From assembly GCA_030528845.1 (NCBI GenBank), contig JAUMYC010000019.1, positions 1 through 19,770 of the forward strand: 19,770 nt of DNA. The letters are read 5' to 3'. The DNA is from Eubacteriales bacterium. GTDB taxonomy: Bacteria; Bacillota_A; Clostridia; Christensenellales; Aristaeellaceae. The notes below the pieces were generated by a model. It was not told the DNA's origin. It saw only the letters and a program-made list of their open reading frames with translations, and made no database searches. The position numbers were made by a program, and so were the translations under genes. Shown here one piece after another: positions 7,221 through 14,967 of this stretch (within the stretch, counting starts at the first letter, position 1; each line of letters begins with the position of its first letter).

Positions 7221-7253
7221 AAGATCATCCTTTGCGAAAGAAGGCTTGCTGCT

Positions 7254-7964
7254 ATGCTTTTGTACATCATCCGCCACGGAGACCCCATCTACAGCCCGGA
7301 TTCGCTCACGCCCAAGGGGCTCAGGCAGGCCGAGGCCGTCGGCCGCCGCCTTGCGACGCGCCGGTTCGACCGCATCTATTCCTCGCCGCTCATCCGCGCG
7401 CAGCAGACCGCGCAGCCCCTGTGCGAGCTGAACAACACCAAGCCCGAGATCGAAAACTGGGCCAGCGAAAACGAGGCCTGGAAGGATCTTTCCGTGGAAA
7501 TGCCCGGCGGCGGCCGCACATGGGTGTTTTACGCCTCCCCGCGCACGGCCTTCATGCGTGACGAGAGCCGCGTGATCGGCGACGATTGGTACACTCTGCC
7601 CGAGTTCGACGAGGAGACCTGCAAAAAGGGCTTCCGGCGCATTCAGGAGGCCTCCGACGAGTTCATCGCGAGGCAGGGCTATGTGCGCGAGGGCCGCGCC
7701 TACAGGGCCGTGCGCCCGAACGAGGACCGCGTGGCCATGTTCTGCCATCAGGGCTTCGGGCTGACGTGGATCAGCCATCTGCTGCAGATCCCGCCGCACA
7801 TCATGTGGACGGCCTTTGATATCACGCACACCGGCGTGACCATCATCGAATGGCGCAACAACGAAGAAGGCGTCGTCGTGCCGCAGTGCCTGTGCCTGTC
7901 CGACACCGGCCACATCTACGGCGAACGCCTGCCCATGCGCTACAACAACCGCCTTGAGATCTGA
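7254..7964 (+). CDS. Histidine phosphatase family protein
   Basis: A 236-residue member of the histidine phosphatase (phosphoglycerate mutase-like) superfamily. The phosphate-accepting histidine is H8 in LYIIRHGDP. The typical SSPLIRAQQTAQPL follows at 43-56, and the second catalytic histidine is H165 in MFCHQGFG. Such enzymes act on small phosphorylated metabolites, or sometimes on proteins; the substrate cannot be told. The insert of about 100 residues between the two motifs, with GGGRTWVFYASPRTAF, is not one I can tie to a named subfamily. The start is ATG at 7254, with AAAGAAGG (7237-7244) before it; an upstream in-frame ATG at 7188 lies inside the hairpin and before the promoter, so it is rejected. 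The lipoprotein gene begins 35 bases downstream and is probably co-transcribed. Confidence 0.9.
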   Translation: MLLYIIRHGDPIYSPDSLTPKGLRQAEAVGRRLATRRFDRIYSSPLIRAQQTAQPLCELNNTKPEIENWASENEAWKDLSVEMPGGGRTWVFYASPRTAFMRDESRVIGDDWYTLPEFDEETCKKGFRRIQEASDEFIARQGYVREGRAYRAVRPNEDRVAMFCHQGFGLTWISHLLQIPPHIMWTAFDITHTGVTIIEWRNNEEGVVVPQCLCLSDTGHIYGERLPMRYNNRLEI

Positions 7965-7998
7965 CGCTCTTCACGCGCTCCCAAAGGAAAGAACATCC

Positions 7999-8904
7999 AT
8001 GAAAAAACATCTGCGCCTGTTTTCTCTTCTGCTTGCGGCCTGCCTGCTGGGCGGCTGCGTGCATATCGACCTGCCCGACCCCGAGCCGCAGACGGTCTAT
8101 GCGTCGTTCTGGCCCGTCTACGCGCTTTCCGAGGGCATCTGCCGGGGCGTGCCCAATCTCAGCCTGCATTGCCTGACGCAGCCGCAGGACGGCTGCCTCC
8201 GCTCCTATTCCCTATCCAGCTGGGACGCGGCCATGCTCTCCGGGGCGGATCTGCTCATCCTCGGCGGCAGGGGGCTGGAGTCGTTTGCGGGCGCCTTCTC
8301 CGGCGGCGCGCTGCCGGTGCTCACGGCCATGGAAAACATGCCGCTGCGCGCCTTTTCCGACGAGCCCGCCGACGAGGAGGATCATTACTCCGGCGAAAAC
8401 CCGTGGTATTTCCTGAGCGTCGAGGGCGCGCGCAGCATCTGCAGCGTCATCGCCGGGGGCATGGCGCAGCTCGATCCGGATTTTTCCTCTCTCTATGCGC
8501 AAAACCTCGAGGCCATGCTCTCTCGCTTTGACGAGCTGCAGGCGCAGCTCGCCGCCCTGCGCGCGCAGATCGAGCCCGAGGGCGTGATCCTGATGCAGGA
8601 AGGCCTTGGGTATTTTGCGGAAGAGATGGGCCTTGCAGAGCATGTCTTCATCCGGCGCGAGGCCGGCGCGGACATGAGCCGCAGCGAATTCGACGAGGCG
8701 CTGCAGCAGATGCGGCAGAGCGGCTATCGGCTCGTGCTGATCGAACGGCAGGCCCCGCAGGGGCTGGTGGAGGAGATCGAGGCGGCGGGCTATACCGTGT
8801 GTCTTATCGATATCCTGACCGACCACAGCGCCGCCGAGGGCGCAGAGGCCTATTTCGCCGCCATGCTGCAAAACGCGCAGGCTCTCGCCCGCGCGCTGCA
8901 GTGA
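7999..8904 (+). CDS. TroA/ZnuA-fold lipoprotein lacking the metal-binding histidines
   Basis: A 301-residue lipoprotein: signal peptide with lipobox LLGGC and lipidated C20. The mature part follows the plan of zinc/manganese ABC-transporter solute-binding proteins (TroA/ZnuA): a segment ending in ADLLILGGRGLESF, a helix linker around LDPDFSSLYAQNLEAMLSRF, and a C-terminal part ending in LIDILTDHSAAEG and YFAAMLQNAQALARAL. The positions where the family carries its histidines read PQDG instead of PHDY, NPWYFLS instead of PHVWLDP, and EGLGYFA instead of HNAFGYFA, so the classical site is gone. No permease or ATPase gene lies next to it. It may bind something else or act as an envelope protein. 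The start is ATG at 7999, with AAAGGAAAG before it; the frame opens at 7954 inside the previous gene, but the signal peptide fixes the start. Confidence 0.85.
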   Translation: MKKHLRLFSLLLAACLLGGCVHIDLPDPEPQTVYASFWPVYALSEGICRGVPNLSLHCLTQPQDGCLRSYSLSSWDAAMLSGADLLILGGRGLESFAGAFSGGALPVLTAMENMPLRAFSDEPADEEDHYSGENPWYFLSVEGARSICSVIAGGMAQLDPDFSSLYAQNLEAMLSRFDELQAQLAALRAQIEPEGVILMQEGLGYFAEEMGLAEHVFIRREAGADMSRSEFDEALQQMRQSGYRLVLIERQAPQGLVEEIEAAGYTVCLIDILTDHSAAEGAEAYFAAMLQNAQALARALQ

Positions 8905-8925
8905 ACGCCCGTTTTTGCTTTTCCT

Positions 8926-9315
8926 TCAGCGGCGGCGCTTTTTCCTGCCCGCGCGCAGCAGCAGCGCGGCCAGCGCGACCCCCGCGCTGATGACGACATA
9001 GCCGATCATCCCGGCGGCGATGTCCTTGAACTGCATCGCGCCCGTGTCCGTGAGCCACTGGCCCACCTCCACCGCCAGCGCGACAGTCAGCATGACGGCA
9101 AAGCCGAAGAGCCACGCCAGCAGCGCGGGGTGCCTGCGCAGCCACGCGCACAGCGCCCACAGCGCCAGAAACACCGCCGCGCCCGCCACGCCGAAAAACC
9201 AGAAATGCAGCTGCTTATCCGTGAGCTGCAGTCCGTAGGCGTCGTTGAGCGCGAGCGCGCGGTCGTGGATCAGGGCGACTACGCGGATCCATTCATACAC
9301 GATATCTTTCAGCAT
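8926..9315 (-). CDS. Small VanZ-like membrane protein
   Basis: 129 residues with three hydrophobic segments (about 38-59, 64-84, 100-121) and a basic tail GRKKRRR. Two features recall the VanZ family: DKQLHFWFFGVAG at 33-45, like the DKxxHF opening of VanZ, and EVGQWLTDTG with FKDIAAGMIGY at 83-106, like its IExxQ and DxxaNxxG part. VanZ itself gives low-level teicoplanin resistance in enterococci, but the role of most relatives is unknown. The start is ATG at 9313-9315, with GAGGAGG 7 bases before it; a further in-frame ATG at 9328-9330 overlaps that site and is rejected. It converges on the lipoprotein gene (21 bases apart) and diverges from the FAD oxidoreductase gene (47 bases). No promoter is clear in the short divergent gap. 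Confidence 0.8.
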   Translation of the reverse strand: MLKDIVYEWIRVVALIHDRALALNDAYGLQLTDKQLHFWFFGVAGAAVFLALWALCAWLRRHPALLAWLFGFAVMLTVALAVEVGQWLTDTGAMQFKDIAAGMIGYVVISAGVALAALLLRAGRKKRRR

Positions 9316-9362
9316 TTTTATCCTCCTCATGAACGGCGAAGAAAGAAAGGAGCTGCCAACCG

Positions 9363-10523
9363 ATGCGGACCCATTACGACGTCATCGTCGCCGGCGGCGG
9401 CATCGCGGGAGTGGCCGCCGCTCTTGCGAGCGCGCGCGCCGGTGCAAAGACCTTACTTCTGGAAAAAGAGAGCGCGCCGGGCGGGCTCGCCACGCTCGGG
9501 CTGATCGTCATCTACCTGCCCCTGTGCGACGGGCGCGGCGTGAAGATGTCCGGCGCCATCGCGGAGGAGCTTTTGCTCGCCTCGGTCAAATACGGCCCGG
9601 GCGAGATCCCCGCGGCATGGCAAAGAGACGATTCCACGCCCGAGGAGCGGGCCGCGAAGCGCTACAGGGTGCAATACGAGGCCGCGCCCATGATGCTCGC
9701 CTGCGAGGAGCTGCTTTTGCAGGCGGGCGTGCAGCTGCTCTACGACGTGCGCCTCTCCGGCGCGCACAGCGAGGGCGGCAAACTGACCTCCCTTTCCGTT
9801 GAGACGAAAAAGGGGCGTGTTTTGCTCACGGCCGGGGCGTATGTGGACGCGACCGGCGACGCCGACCTCTGCTTTTTCGCAAACGAGCCCACCGTGGACG
9901 ACGATACCAACCGGCGCACGGGCTGGTATATCTCCGGCGAGGCAAGCGGCCAGACGCAGCTGCACATCCTCTCCGACCCGCTCTGGCAGCCCATCCCGCA
10001 GGACAGCCGCCTCTATTCCGGCACCGACCCCGAGGACGTCACGCAGCAGCTCATCGACGGGCGGAAATGGATCCTTCGGGACGCGCAGGAGCTCGCCAAG
10101 GAGAGACCGGGGCTCTATCCCATGATGATCCCCACGCTGGCGGGGTTCCGCATGACCCGCCGCCTCGACGCCTTCCCCTTCAGCGAATTCGGGCACGAGG
10201 GCGTCTGGTTCTCCGATGCGATCGGCATGATCGGCAACTGGAAAAAGGCCGGCCCGCGCTATACCATCCCCTACCGCTGCATCGCGGGCGTCGCCAACGA
10301 TAATCTATATGCCGCGGGGCGCTGCTGCAGTGCGAAAAAGGACGGCTGGGATCTCACGCGCGTGATCCCCACCTGCGCGGTGACCGGGCAGGCCGCGGGC
10401 TGCGCCGCCGCCATGCAGGCGCTCTCCGGCAAACGGCCGGGCGCGCAGGAGCTGCAGGCGCGTTTGATCGCAGACGGCGTGCCCATGGATCCGTCTTTGT
10501 TTGACCGCACGGAAAACGCCTGA
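9363..10523 (+). CDS. FAD-dependent oxidoreductase
   Basis: A 386-residue flavoprotein of the FAD_oxidored (PF12831-like) group. An N-terminal Rossmann dinucleotide-binding motif is seen in VIVAGGGIAGVAAALASARAG (GGGIAG at 11-16), with E34 placed to bind the FAD ribose and SAPGGLAT following. A second FAD contact is likely in YVDATGDADLCFFA, and the C-terminal part GRCCSAKKDGWDLTRVIPTC then AVTGQAAGCAAA matches the closing motif of the family. The substrate is unknown. No signal peptide is seen, so it is cytoplasmic. The start is ATG at 9363, with AAAGGAG at 9346-9352. The AAA ATPase gene begins 28 bases after its stop and has its own strong ribosome binding site; the pair is probably one transcript. 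Confidence 0.88.
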   Translation: MRTHYDVIVAGGGIAGVAAALASARAGAKTLLLEKESAPGGLATLGLIVIYLPLCDGRGVKMSGAIAEELLLASVKYGPGEIPAAWQRDDSTPEERAAKRYRVQYEAAPMMLACEELLLQAGVQLLYDVRLSGAHSEGGKLTSLSVETKKGRVLLTAGAYVDATGDADLCFFANEPTVDDDTNRRTGWYISGEASGQTQLHILSDPLWQPIPQDSRLYSGTDPEDVTQQLIDGRKWILRDAQELAKERPGLYPMMIPTLAGFRMTRRLDAFPFSEFGHEGVWFSDAIGMIGNWKKAGPRYTIPYRCIAGVANDNLYAAGRCCSAKKDGWDLTRVIPTCAVTGQAAGCAAAMQALSGKRPGAQELQARLIADGVPMDPSLFDRTENA

Positions 10524-10550
10524 CCGAGCTTAAAAGGAGCATTTCCGCCT

Positions 10551-11327
10551 ATGTTCGTCACTCTCATGAAGCCCGAGGGCGCGCTGCCGCCCGGCTATCC
10601 CGGCTGCGTTCCCGCCGCAGCGCAGGAGCTGCGCTTGGAAAAGAGCGTGACCATCCTCGCGGGCGACAACGGCTGCGGCAAGACGACTCTGCTGGAGCTC
10701 CTTGCCGCAAAGACGGGCGCAGTGCGCATCGGCGGGCAGCAGGGCGAAAAACAGCGCCTTGCCGCGCAGGCCGCGCGGCAATATCGCCTCGTGCGCAGGC
10801 AGCGCGAAAGGGGCAGCTTCTTTTTCTCGGCGGAGGATTTTATCAAATACATTGAATGGGCCGAGCGGGAAAAGGCCAAGCTGCGCGGCGAGCTCGAACG
10901 CGTGGACGAGGAATATGCGCCGGGCAGCTTCGCCCATGGGCAGGCCGCAATGGCCTTCTCGCGCGAGCTGAGCGCCATGGAACACATGTACGGCCGGCCG
11001 CTTGCCCGCTCCTCCCACGGCGAGGGCTTTTATGCATTTTTCCAAAGCCGGCTCATCCCCGGCGGGTTCTATCTGCTCGACGAGCCCGAGGCCGCGCTGT
11101 CCATGCAGAACCAGTATGCGCTCGCGCTGCTCGTCTGCCAGGGCGTTCGGGACGGCTGCCAGTTCGTCATCTCCACCCATTCCCCGGTGCTCAGCGGCAT
11201 CCCGGGCGCGGACGTGCTCGAGATCACGGAAAGCGGCATCTCCCGCACGGACTGGGAGCACCTCTCCTCCATCGCCTTTCTGAAAATGTTCCTCGCGCGC
11301 AGGGATCTGCTCTTTGCGGAGGAATGA
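10551..11327 (+). CDS. AAA/ABC-type ATPase, stand-alone
   Basis: 258 residues with the parts of an ABC/SMC-like ATPase: Walker A GDNGCGKTT at 38-46, signature-like SSHGEG at 154-159, Walker B FYLLDEPEAAL at 173-183 and the switch histidine in STHSP at 208-212. Between Walker A and the signature is a charged helical stretch (about 95-125) instead of a transporter helical domain. There are no membrane segments, and no permease or nuclease partner is adjacent. Proteins of this kind occur widely as small AAA family ATPases; their function is mostly unknown, and a toxin or defence role cannot be claimed from this context. The start is ATG at 10551, with AAAAGGAG at 10532-10539. It is the second gene after the FAD oxidoreductase and ends just before a terminator. 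Confidence 0.88.
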   Translation: MFVTLMKPEGALPPGYPGCVPAAAQELRLEKSVTILAGDNGCGKTTLLELLAAKTGAVRIGGQQGEKQRLAAQAARQYRLVRRQRERGSFFFSAEDFIKYIEWAEREKAKLRGELERVDEEYAPGSFAHGQAAMAFSRELSAMEHMYGRPLARSSHGEGFYAFFQSRLIPGGFYLLDEPEAALSMQNQYALALLVCQGVRDGCQFVISTHSPVLSGIPGADVLEITESGISRTDWEHLSSIAFLKMFLARRDLLFAEE

Positions 11328-11342
11328 CCGCTCCAAACGCAC

Positions 11343-11379
11343 AAACGCCCGAAAGAAACCGTTCTTCCGGGCGTTTTTT
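11343..11379 (+). terminator. Intrinsic terminator between convergent ATPase and coaE
   Basis: AACGCCCG pairs with CGGGCGTT, with AAGAA/TTCTT above one mismatch and an ACCG loop, followed by TTTTTT on the plus strand. On the minus strand the tail is TTTGTGCGTTT, so it may also stop transcripts from coaE. Confidence 0.88.
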
Positions 11380-11390
11380 CTGTTCTGTCC

Positions 11391-12008
11391 TTATCGGCGC
11401 TCGATCTGCTTGAGCAGATCGCGATAGCGATGCTCCACCTCGCGCAGGGTGTCCGCCTCGGGCTTGTCCGTGCGGAAGACGGCCGAAGCGAGCGCTTCCT
11501 TGTCTGCCATGGGCATCTGGCTGCGGATGCGGGCGAGCGCCTCCTCGCGGGTGAGCGCGTCGCGGTGCATCAGGCGGATGAGCTGCTTGTCCTCGGGCAA
11601 GGTCATCACCCATACCTCGTCGCACATGGCGTCCATGCCCGTTTCGTACAAAAGCGGCACGTTGAACACGCAGACCTTTTCGCCCGCAAGCCCGGCCTTG
11701 TCGGCCTGCTGGAGCATGCCGTGCTGGATCATGGGATGCAGGATCCCCTCGAGCGCGCGGCGGGAGGCCTCGTCGCCAAAGACGATCTCTCCCAAAGCGC
11801 GTCGGTCGAGCGTGCCGTCCTCGTGGAAGACCTCGTCGCCGAAGACTTCCCGGATCTTCTCCAGAGCGGGGCCCTCCGGCCCGGTCAGAACGCGGCTGAC
11901 CGCGTCCGCGTCGATATGCACGGCGCCGAGCTGTTCGAGCTTGTGAGCGACGGTGCTCTTGCCGCAGGCGATGCCTCCGGTGAGCCCCAGAATAAACGGT
12001 TTTTCCAT
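11391..12008 (-). CDS. coaE: Dephospho-CoA kinase
   Basis: A 205-residue kinase for the last step of coenzyme A synthesis, phosphorylating the 3'-hydroxyl of dephospho-CoA. The P-loop GGIACGKST is at 11-19, followed by HIDADAVSR with the catalytic aspartate region at 32-40. The LHPMIQ and VFNVPLLYETGMD blocks are both typical, and the length fits the family. The start is taken as ATG at 12006-12008, giving the usual N-terminus MEKPFILGLTGG; the ribosome binding site (CAGGGA) is weak and close. A TTG at 12054-12056 would add 16 residues of unusual composition without a better site, so it is not preferred. It follows polA by 68 bases on the same strand, a common Firmicutes pairing in which mutM is often in between; mutM is absent here. 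Confidence 0.94.
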   Translation of the reverse strand: MEKPFILGLTGGIACGKSTVAHKLEQLGAVHIDADAVSRVLTGPEGPALEKIREVFGDEVFHEDGTLDRRALGEIVFGDEASRRALEGILHPMIQHGMLQQADKAGLAGEKVCVFNVPLLYETGMDAMCDEVWVMTLPEDKQLIRLMHRDALTREEALARIRSQMPMADKEALASAVFRTDKPEADTLREVEHRYRDLLKQIERR

Positions 12009-12076
12009 GGTTCCCTGTAACCCCTTCCAACGTTCCCGCCCCGCCGCGCTCCACAAAGGAGGCGCGGGGCGCGGTC

Positions 12077-14704
12077 TTATTTACATTCCAGCCAGTTTCT
12101 GCCGACGGACACATCCGCGCGCAGCGGCGCGTCCAGCAGCATGACCTTTTCCATTTCTTCCTTGAGGATCTGCGCGGCGCGCTCGGCCTCGTGCTGCGGC
12201 GCTTCCACGATCAGTTCGTCGTGCACCTGCAATATCAGCCGGGCCTGCATGCCCTGCAGTGCCTTTTCCACGGCGATCATCGCCAGCTTGATGATGTCCG
12301 CCGCCGTGCCCTGAATGGGGCTGTTCATGGCGGCGCGCTCGCCAAAGGAGCGGATGTTGCGGTTGGCGGAGGACATCTCCGGGATGTAGCGCCGCCGCCC
12401 GAGCATGGTGCGCGCATAGCCCGCGCTCCTCGCCTGCGCCACGGCCTCCTGCATGAACACGCCGATGGCCGGATAGCGCGCGAGATAGGTCTTCATAAAG
12501 TCCGCGGCCTCGTAGCGCGTCAGCCCCGTGTTGCGCGAAAGGCCGAAGTCCGAAATGCCGTAGACGATGCCGAAATTGACCGCCTTGGCCGCAGAGCGCA
12601 TCTGCCCGGTGACCTCTTCGATCGGCACGCCGTAGATCTCCGCCGCCGTGCGCCGGTGGATATCCTCGCCGGAGCGGAAGGCTTCGATCATGCGCTCGTC
12701 GTGCGCCATGTGCGCGAGCACCCGCAGCTCGATCTGGCTGTAGTCCGCGTCCACCAACAGCCAGCCCTCCTGCGCGACGAACGCGCGCCGGATATCCCGG
12801 CCCAGCTCCGTGCGCACGGGGATGTTCTGCAGGTTCGGCTCGAGCGAAGAGAGCCTGCCCGTGGCGGTGGAGGTCTGGTCGAAGCGGGTGTGGATGCGGC
12901 CGTCTCCCCCGGGGGCGTGCAGCAGCCGGAGCAGGCCTTCGATATATGTGCCGTTGAGCTTAGCGTATTTGCGGAATTCGAGGATCTTTTCCACGACCGG
13001 GTGCTGCCCGGCCATAGCCTCGAGCACCTCCGCGCCGGTGGTGCGGGCCTGCGCGCCCTTTTTGCCGTTGTCCAGCCCCAGCTCGTCGTAGAGCAGCACG
13101 GCCAGCTGCTTGGGCGACTGGATGTTCACCGGATAGCCCGCGACGGCGTGGATCTCGGCCTGCAGCTGCTCTTCTTTGGCGGAAAAGCCCCTGCCCAGCT
13201 CCTCGAGCACCGCGCCGTCGGCCTTGAAGCCGATCTGCTCCATGCGATAGAGCACGCCCGAGAGCGGCTCTTCGACCTCATGCAGCAGGCTTTCCAGCCC
13301 GTCGCGCCGGAGCTGCTCCTCCTGCTGCTCCCGCAGCGCAAAGAGCGCCGCCGCGCCCGTGTTCTGCGCAAAGCCGGCCTCCTCGAGCAGCGCGCCCGCC
13401 TCGAAGGATTTGCGCTGCGGCGCGAGCACATAGGCCGCCAGCGCCGGGTCGTACACCTCGCCGCGCAGCTCTATGCCCAGCTTCTTCGCCTGCGTGCGCA
13501 GCATTTTTTCTCCGCAGAGGATCTTCGGCCCGGCTCCTTCGAGCACGGGCGCGAGCGCGCGCAGCGCGTCCTCCGCCGAAACGCCCATGTCCAGCAGCGT
13601 TTTCTGCCCGATGGAAACGCTCACGGCAGAGCGCCCCCTCGCGCAGACGGACGCCTTCGTTTCTTCCAAAATGACCGCGACCGGCGCGCCCTCGGGCAGG
13701 TTATCCACAGCCCGCAGCAGCTCCGCCGCATTTTCCACGATCTCTTCCACAGGGATTTCCACCCGGTTTTCCACCGGTTTTTCCGCGTTTTCCACAGAGT
13801 TTTCCACAGGATTTTCCCCGTCGCCTGCGCTGTAGAGCGCCGCGACCGCGTTCAGCCTCTGCGAAAGGGACTTGAGCTCATACTTTTTCAGGAAGACGAG
13901 CCCGCCGGAGAGCCCCGCGATGCGCGCGGCGGAGGGGGCGAAATCGATCGGCGCATGGCGGTCGATCTCGGCCAGAAAGCGGCATTCGCGCGCAAGGCCC
14001 GCGTTTTCCAGCAATCTCTCGCGCAGCTTGCCCTTTTCCTGCGTGTCGGCGGCGGCAAGACAGCTCTCGAGGTCGCCGTACTTAGCCACCAGCTTCGCCG
14101 CCGTCTTTTCGCCGATGCCCGGCACGCCGGGGATGTTGTCGGAGGTATCGCCGCACAGCGCCTTCATGTCGATGAGCTGGCGCGGCAGGATGCCGTATTT
14201 TTCGATGATGCTCGACTCGGTCACGCGCTCGGTGTCGGTGATGCCCCGTTTCGTATAGAGCACCTCGACCCCCTCGCCCGTGAGCTGGAAGGAATCGCGG
14301 TCTCCGGTGACGATGAGCGAGGGCACGCCTTGTTCGGAAAAGACGCGCGAGGCCGTGCCGACGAGGTCGTCCGCCTCAAAGCCCTGCTTCTCCAGCACCG
14401 CAATGCCCATCGCGCGCAGCGCCTCCTTGACCAGAGGAAACTGCGGGCGCAGCTCGTCCGGCGTGGGCGCGCGCGTGCCTTTATATTCGGCGAAGCGCTC
14501 ATGCCGGAAGGTGGGGCCGTGCACGTCGAACGCCACGGCGGCGTATTCGGGCCGCTCGTCCGCGATGACGCGCAGCAGCATGCTCATAAAGCCGTAGAGG
14601 GCGTTGGTGGGCGTGCCGTCGGGCGCCGTGAGCGGGGGCAGGGCAAAAAACGCCCGGTACATCAGAGAGTTGCCATCGACAAGAAGCGCACCCGCCATCT
14701 TCAA
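12077..14704 (-). CDS. polA: DNA polymerase I, proofreading domain inactive
   Basis: 875 residues. The 5'-3' nuclease domain (about 1-290) shows ALLVDGNSLMYRAFFALPPL and VTGDRDSF. A linker at about 295-335 carries repeated VEN units. The next domain (about 335-480) has the place but not the residues of the 3'-5' exonuclease: the DxE motif is replaced (VAVILEETKAS) and the other metal ligands are missing, so it should not proofread, as in Bacillus-type enzymes. The polymerase domain has motif A DYSQIELR from D654, motif B RSAAKAVNFGIVYG at 703-716 and motif C VHDE at 827-830. It removes Okazaki primers and fills repair gaps. The start is TTG at 14702-14704, 6 bases after GGAAGG; the ATG two codons later is the alternative. 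It is followed by coaE and diverges from ispH-rpsA. Confidence 0.96.
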   Translation of the reverse strand: MKMAGALLVDGNSLMYRAFFALPPLTAPDGTPTNALYGFMSMLLRVIADERPEYAAVAFDVHGPTFRHERFAEYKGTRAPTPDELRPQFPLVKEALRAMGIAVLEKQGFEADDLVGTASRVFSEQGVPSLIVTGDRDSFQLTGEGVEVLYTKRGITDTERVTESSIIEKYGILPRQLIDMKALCGDTSDNIPGVPGIGEKTAAKLVAKYGDLESCLAAADTQEKGKLRERLLENAGLARECRFLAEIDRHAPIDFAPSAARIAGLSGGLVFLKKYELKSLSQRLNAVAALYSAGDGENPVENSVENAEKPVENRVEIPVEEIVENAAELLRAVDNLPEGAPVAVILEETKASVCARGRSAVSVSIGQKTLLDMGVSAEDALRALAPVLEGAGPKILCGEKMLRTQAKKLGIELRGEVYDPALAAYVLAPQRKSFEAGALLEEAGFAQNTGAAALFALREQQEEQLRRDGLESLLHEVEEPLSGVLYRMEQIGFKADGAVLEELGRGFSAKEEQLQAEIHAVAGYPVNIQSPKQLAVLLYDELGLDNGKKGAQARTTGAEVLEAMAGQHPVVEKILEFRKYAKLNGTYIEGLLRLLHAPGGDGRIHTRFDQTSTATGRLSSLEPNLQNIPVRTELGRDIRRAFVAQEGWLLVDADYSQIELRVLAHMAHDERMIEAFRSGEDIHRRTAAEIYGVPIEEVTGQMRSAAKAVNFGIVYGISDFGLSRNTGLTRYEAADFMKTYLARYPAIGVFMQEAVAQARSAGYARTMLGRRRYIPEMSSANRNIRSFGERAAMNSPIQGTAADIIKLAMIAVEKALQGMQARLILQVHDELIVEAPQHEAERAAQILKEEMEKVMLLDAPLRADVSVGRNWLECK
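13701..13808 (+). repeat. DnaA-box-like repeat run inside polA
   Basis: On the plus strand TTATCCACA (13701-13709) and TTTTCCACA (13788-13796 and 13800-13808) each fit the DnaA box consensus TTWTNCACA. Between them lie near matches: TTTTCCACG (13731), TCTTCCACA (13743), ATTTCCACC (13755) and TTTTCCACC (13767). All are in the same orientation and spaced in multiples of 3, because on the coding strand they spell V-E-N/V-D-N codons of the polA linker (residues about 299-335). The sequence is plain; a binding function is only a possibility. Confidence 0.6.
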
Positions 14705-14778
14705 AAACCGCCTTCCCTTTTCGCCGGAGCGCCCGTTTTCCCTCGGGCCGCGCCCCGGCAGCAGCGTACTCTACAATT

Positions 14779-14807
14779 ATTATACATTTATGCGCAAAGA
14801 ATGGCAA
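14779..14807 (-). promoter_or_regulatory. Promoter of polA-coaE
   Basis: On the minus strand TTGCCA (14802-14807), a 17-base spacer and TATAAT (14779-14784). It lies 75 bases before the polA start. Confidence 0.75.
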
Positions 14808-14857
14808 CTCCTCGAGCGATTTTTCGTTAAATTTTCGTTATCTTGCAAAAATTCACG

Positions 14858-14885
14858 TTCAAAAAGCAGGAAAGCATGTTATTCT
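14858..14885 (+). promoter_or_regulatory. Possible promoter of ispH-rpsA
   Basis: TGTTATTCT gives an extended -10 (TATTCT at 14880-14885), with TTCAAA at 14858-14863 and a 16-base spacer. The region is AT-rich, unlike its surroundings, and lies between divergent genes. TATAGA at 14885-14890 is a rival -10. Confidence 0.4.
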
Positions 14886-14967
14886 ATAGAAATGTAAGGA
14901 GAAGTCTTAGAAGGCGGGTAAAATTGCGGCGGCAGAAAACGAGCCGCAGGATGAGAGGAGGCAGCCG

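Noticed and set aside
7188..7253. A longer N-terminus for the histidine phosphatase, starting at 7188
   Set aside because: The extra 22 residues would be encoded across the hairpin and the -10 promoter element, and the shorter form has the normal N-terminus LLYIIRHG with a ribosome binding site.
10551..11327. The ATPase as part of a defence system
   Set aside because: No nuclease, reverse transcriptase, methylase or toxin-like partner lies beside it; the neighbour is an FAD oxidoreductase and a housekeeping operon follows.
13701..13808. A CRISPR array or a chromosomal origin
   Set aside because: The repeat units are 9 bases, within a coding frame and with no proper spacers, so not CRISPR. 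No dnaA, dnaN or AT-rich unwinding stretch is nearby, so an origin is not supported; only a DnaA-binding cluster remains possible.
12191..14830. Very long open frame on the plus strand opposite polA (879 codons)
   Set aside because: It is the antisense of a clearly recognised gene; its translation is a low-complexity Arg/His/Ala/Leu-rich sequence with no family features, as expected from GC-rich DNA with biased third positions.
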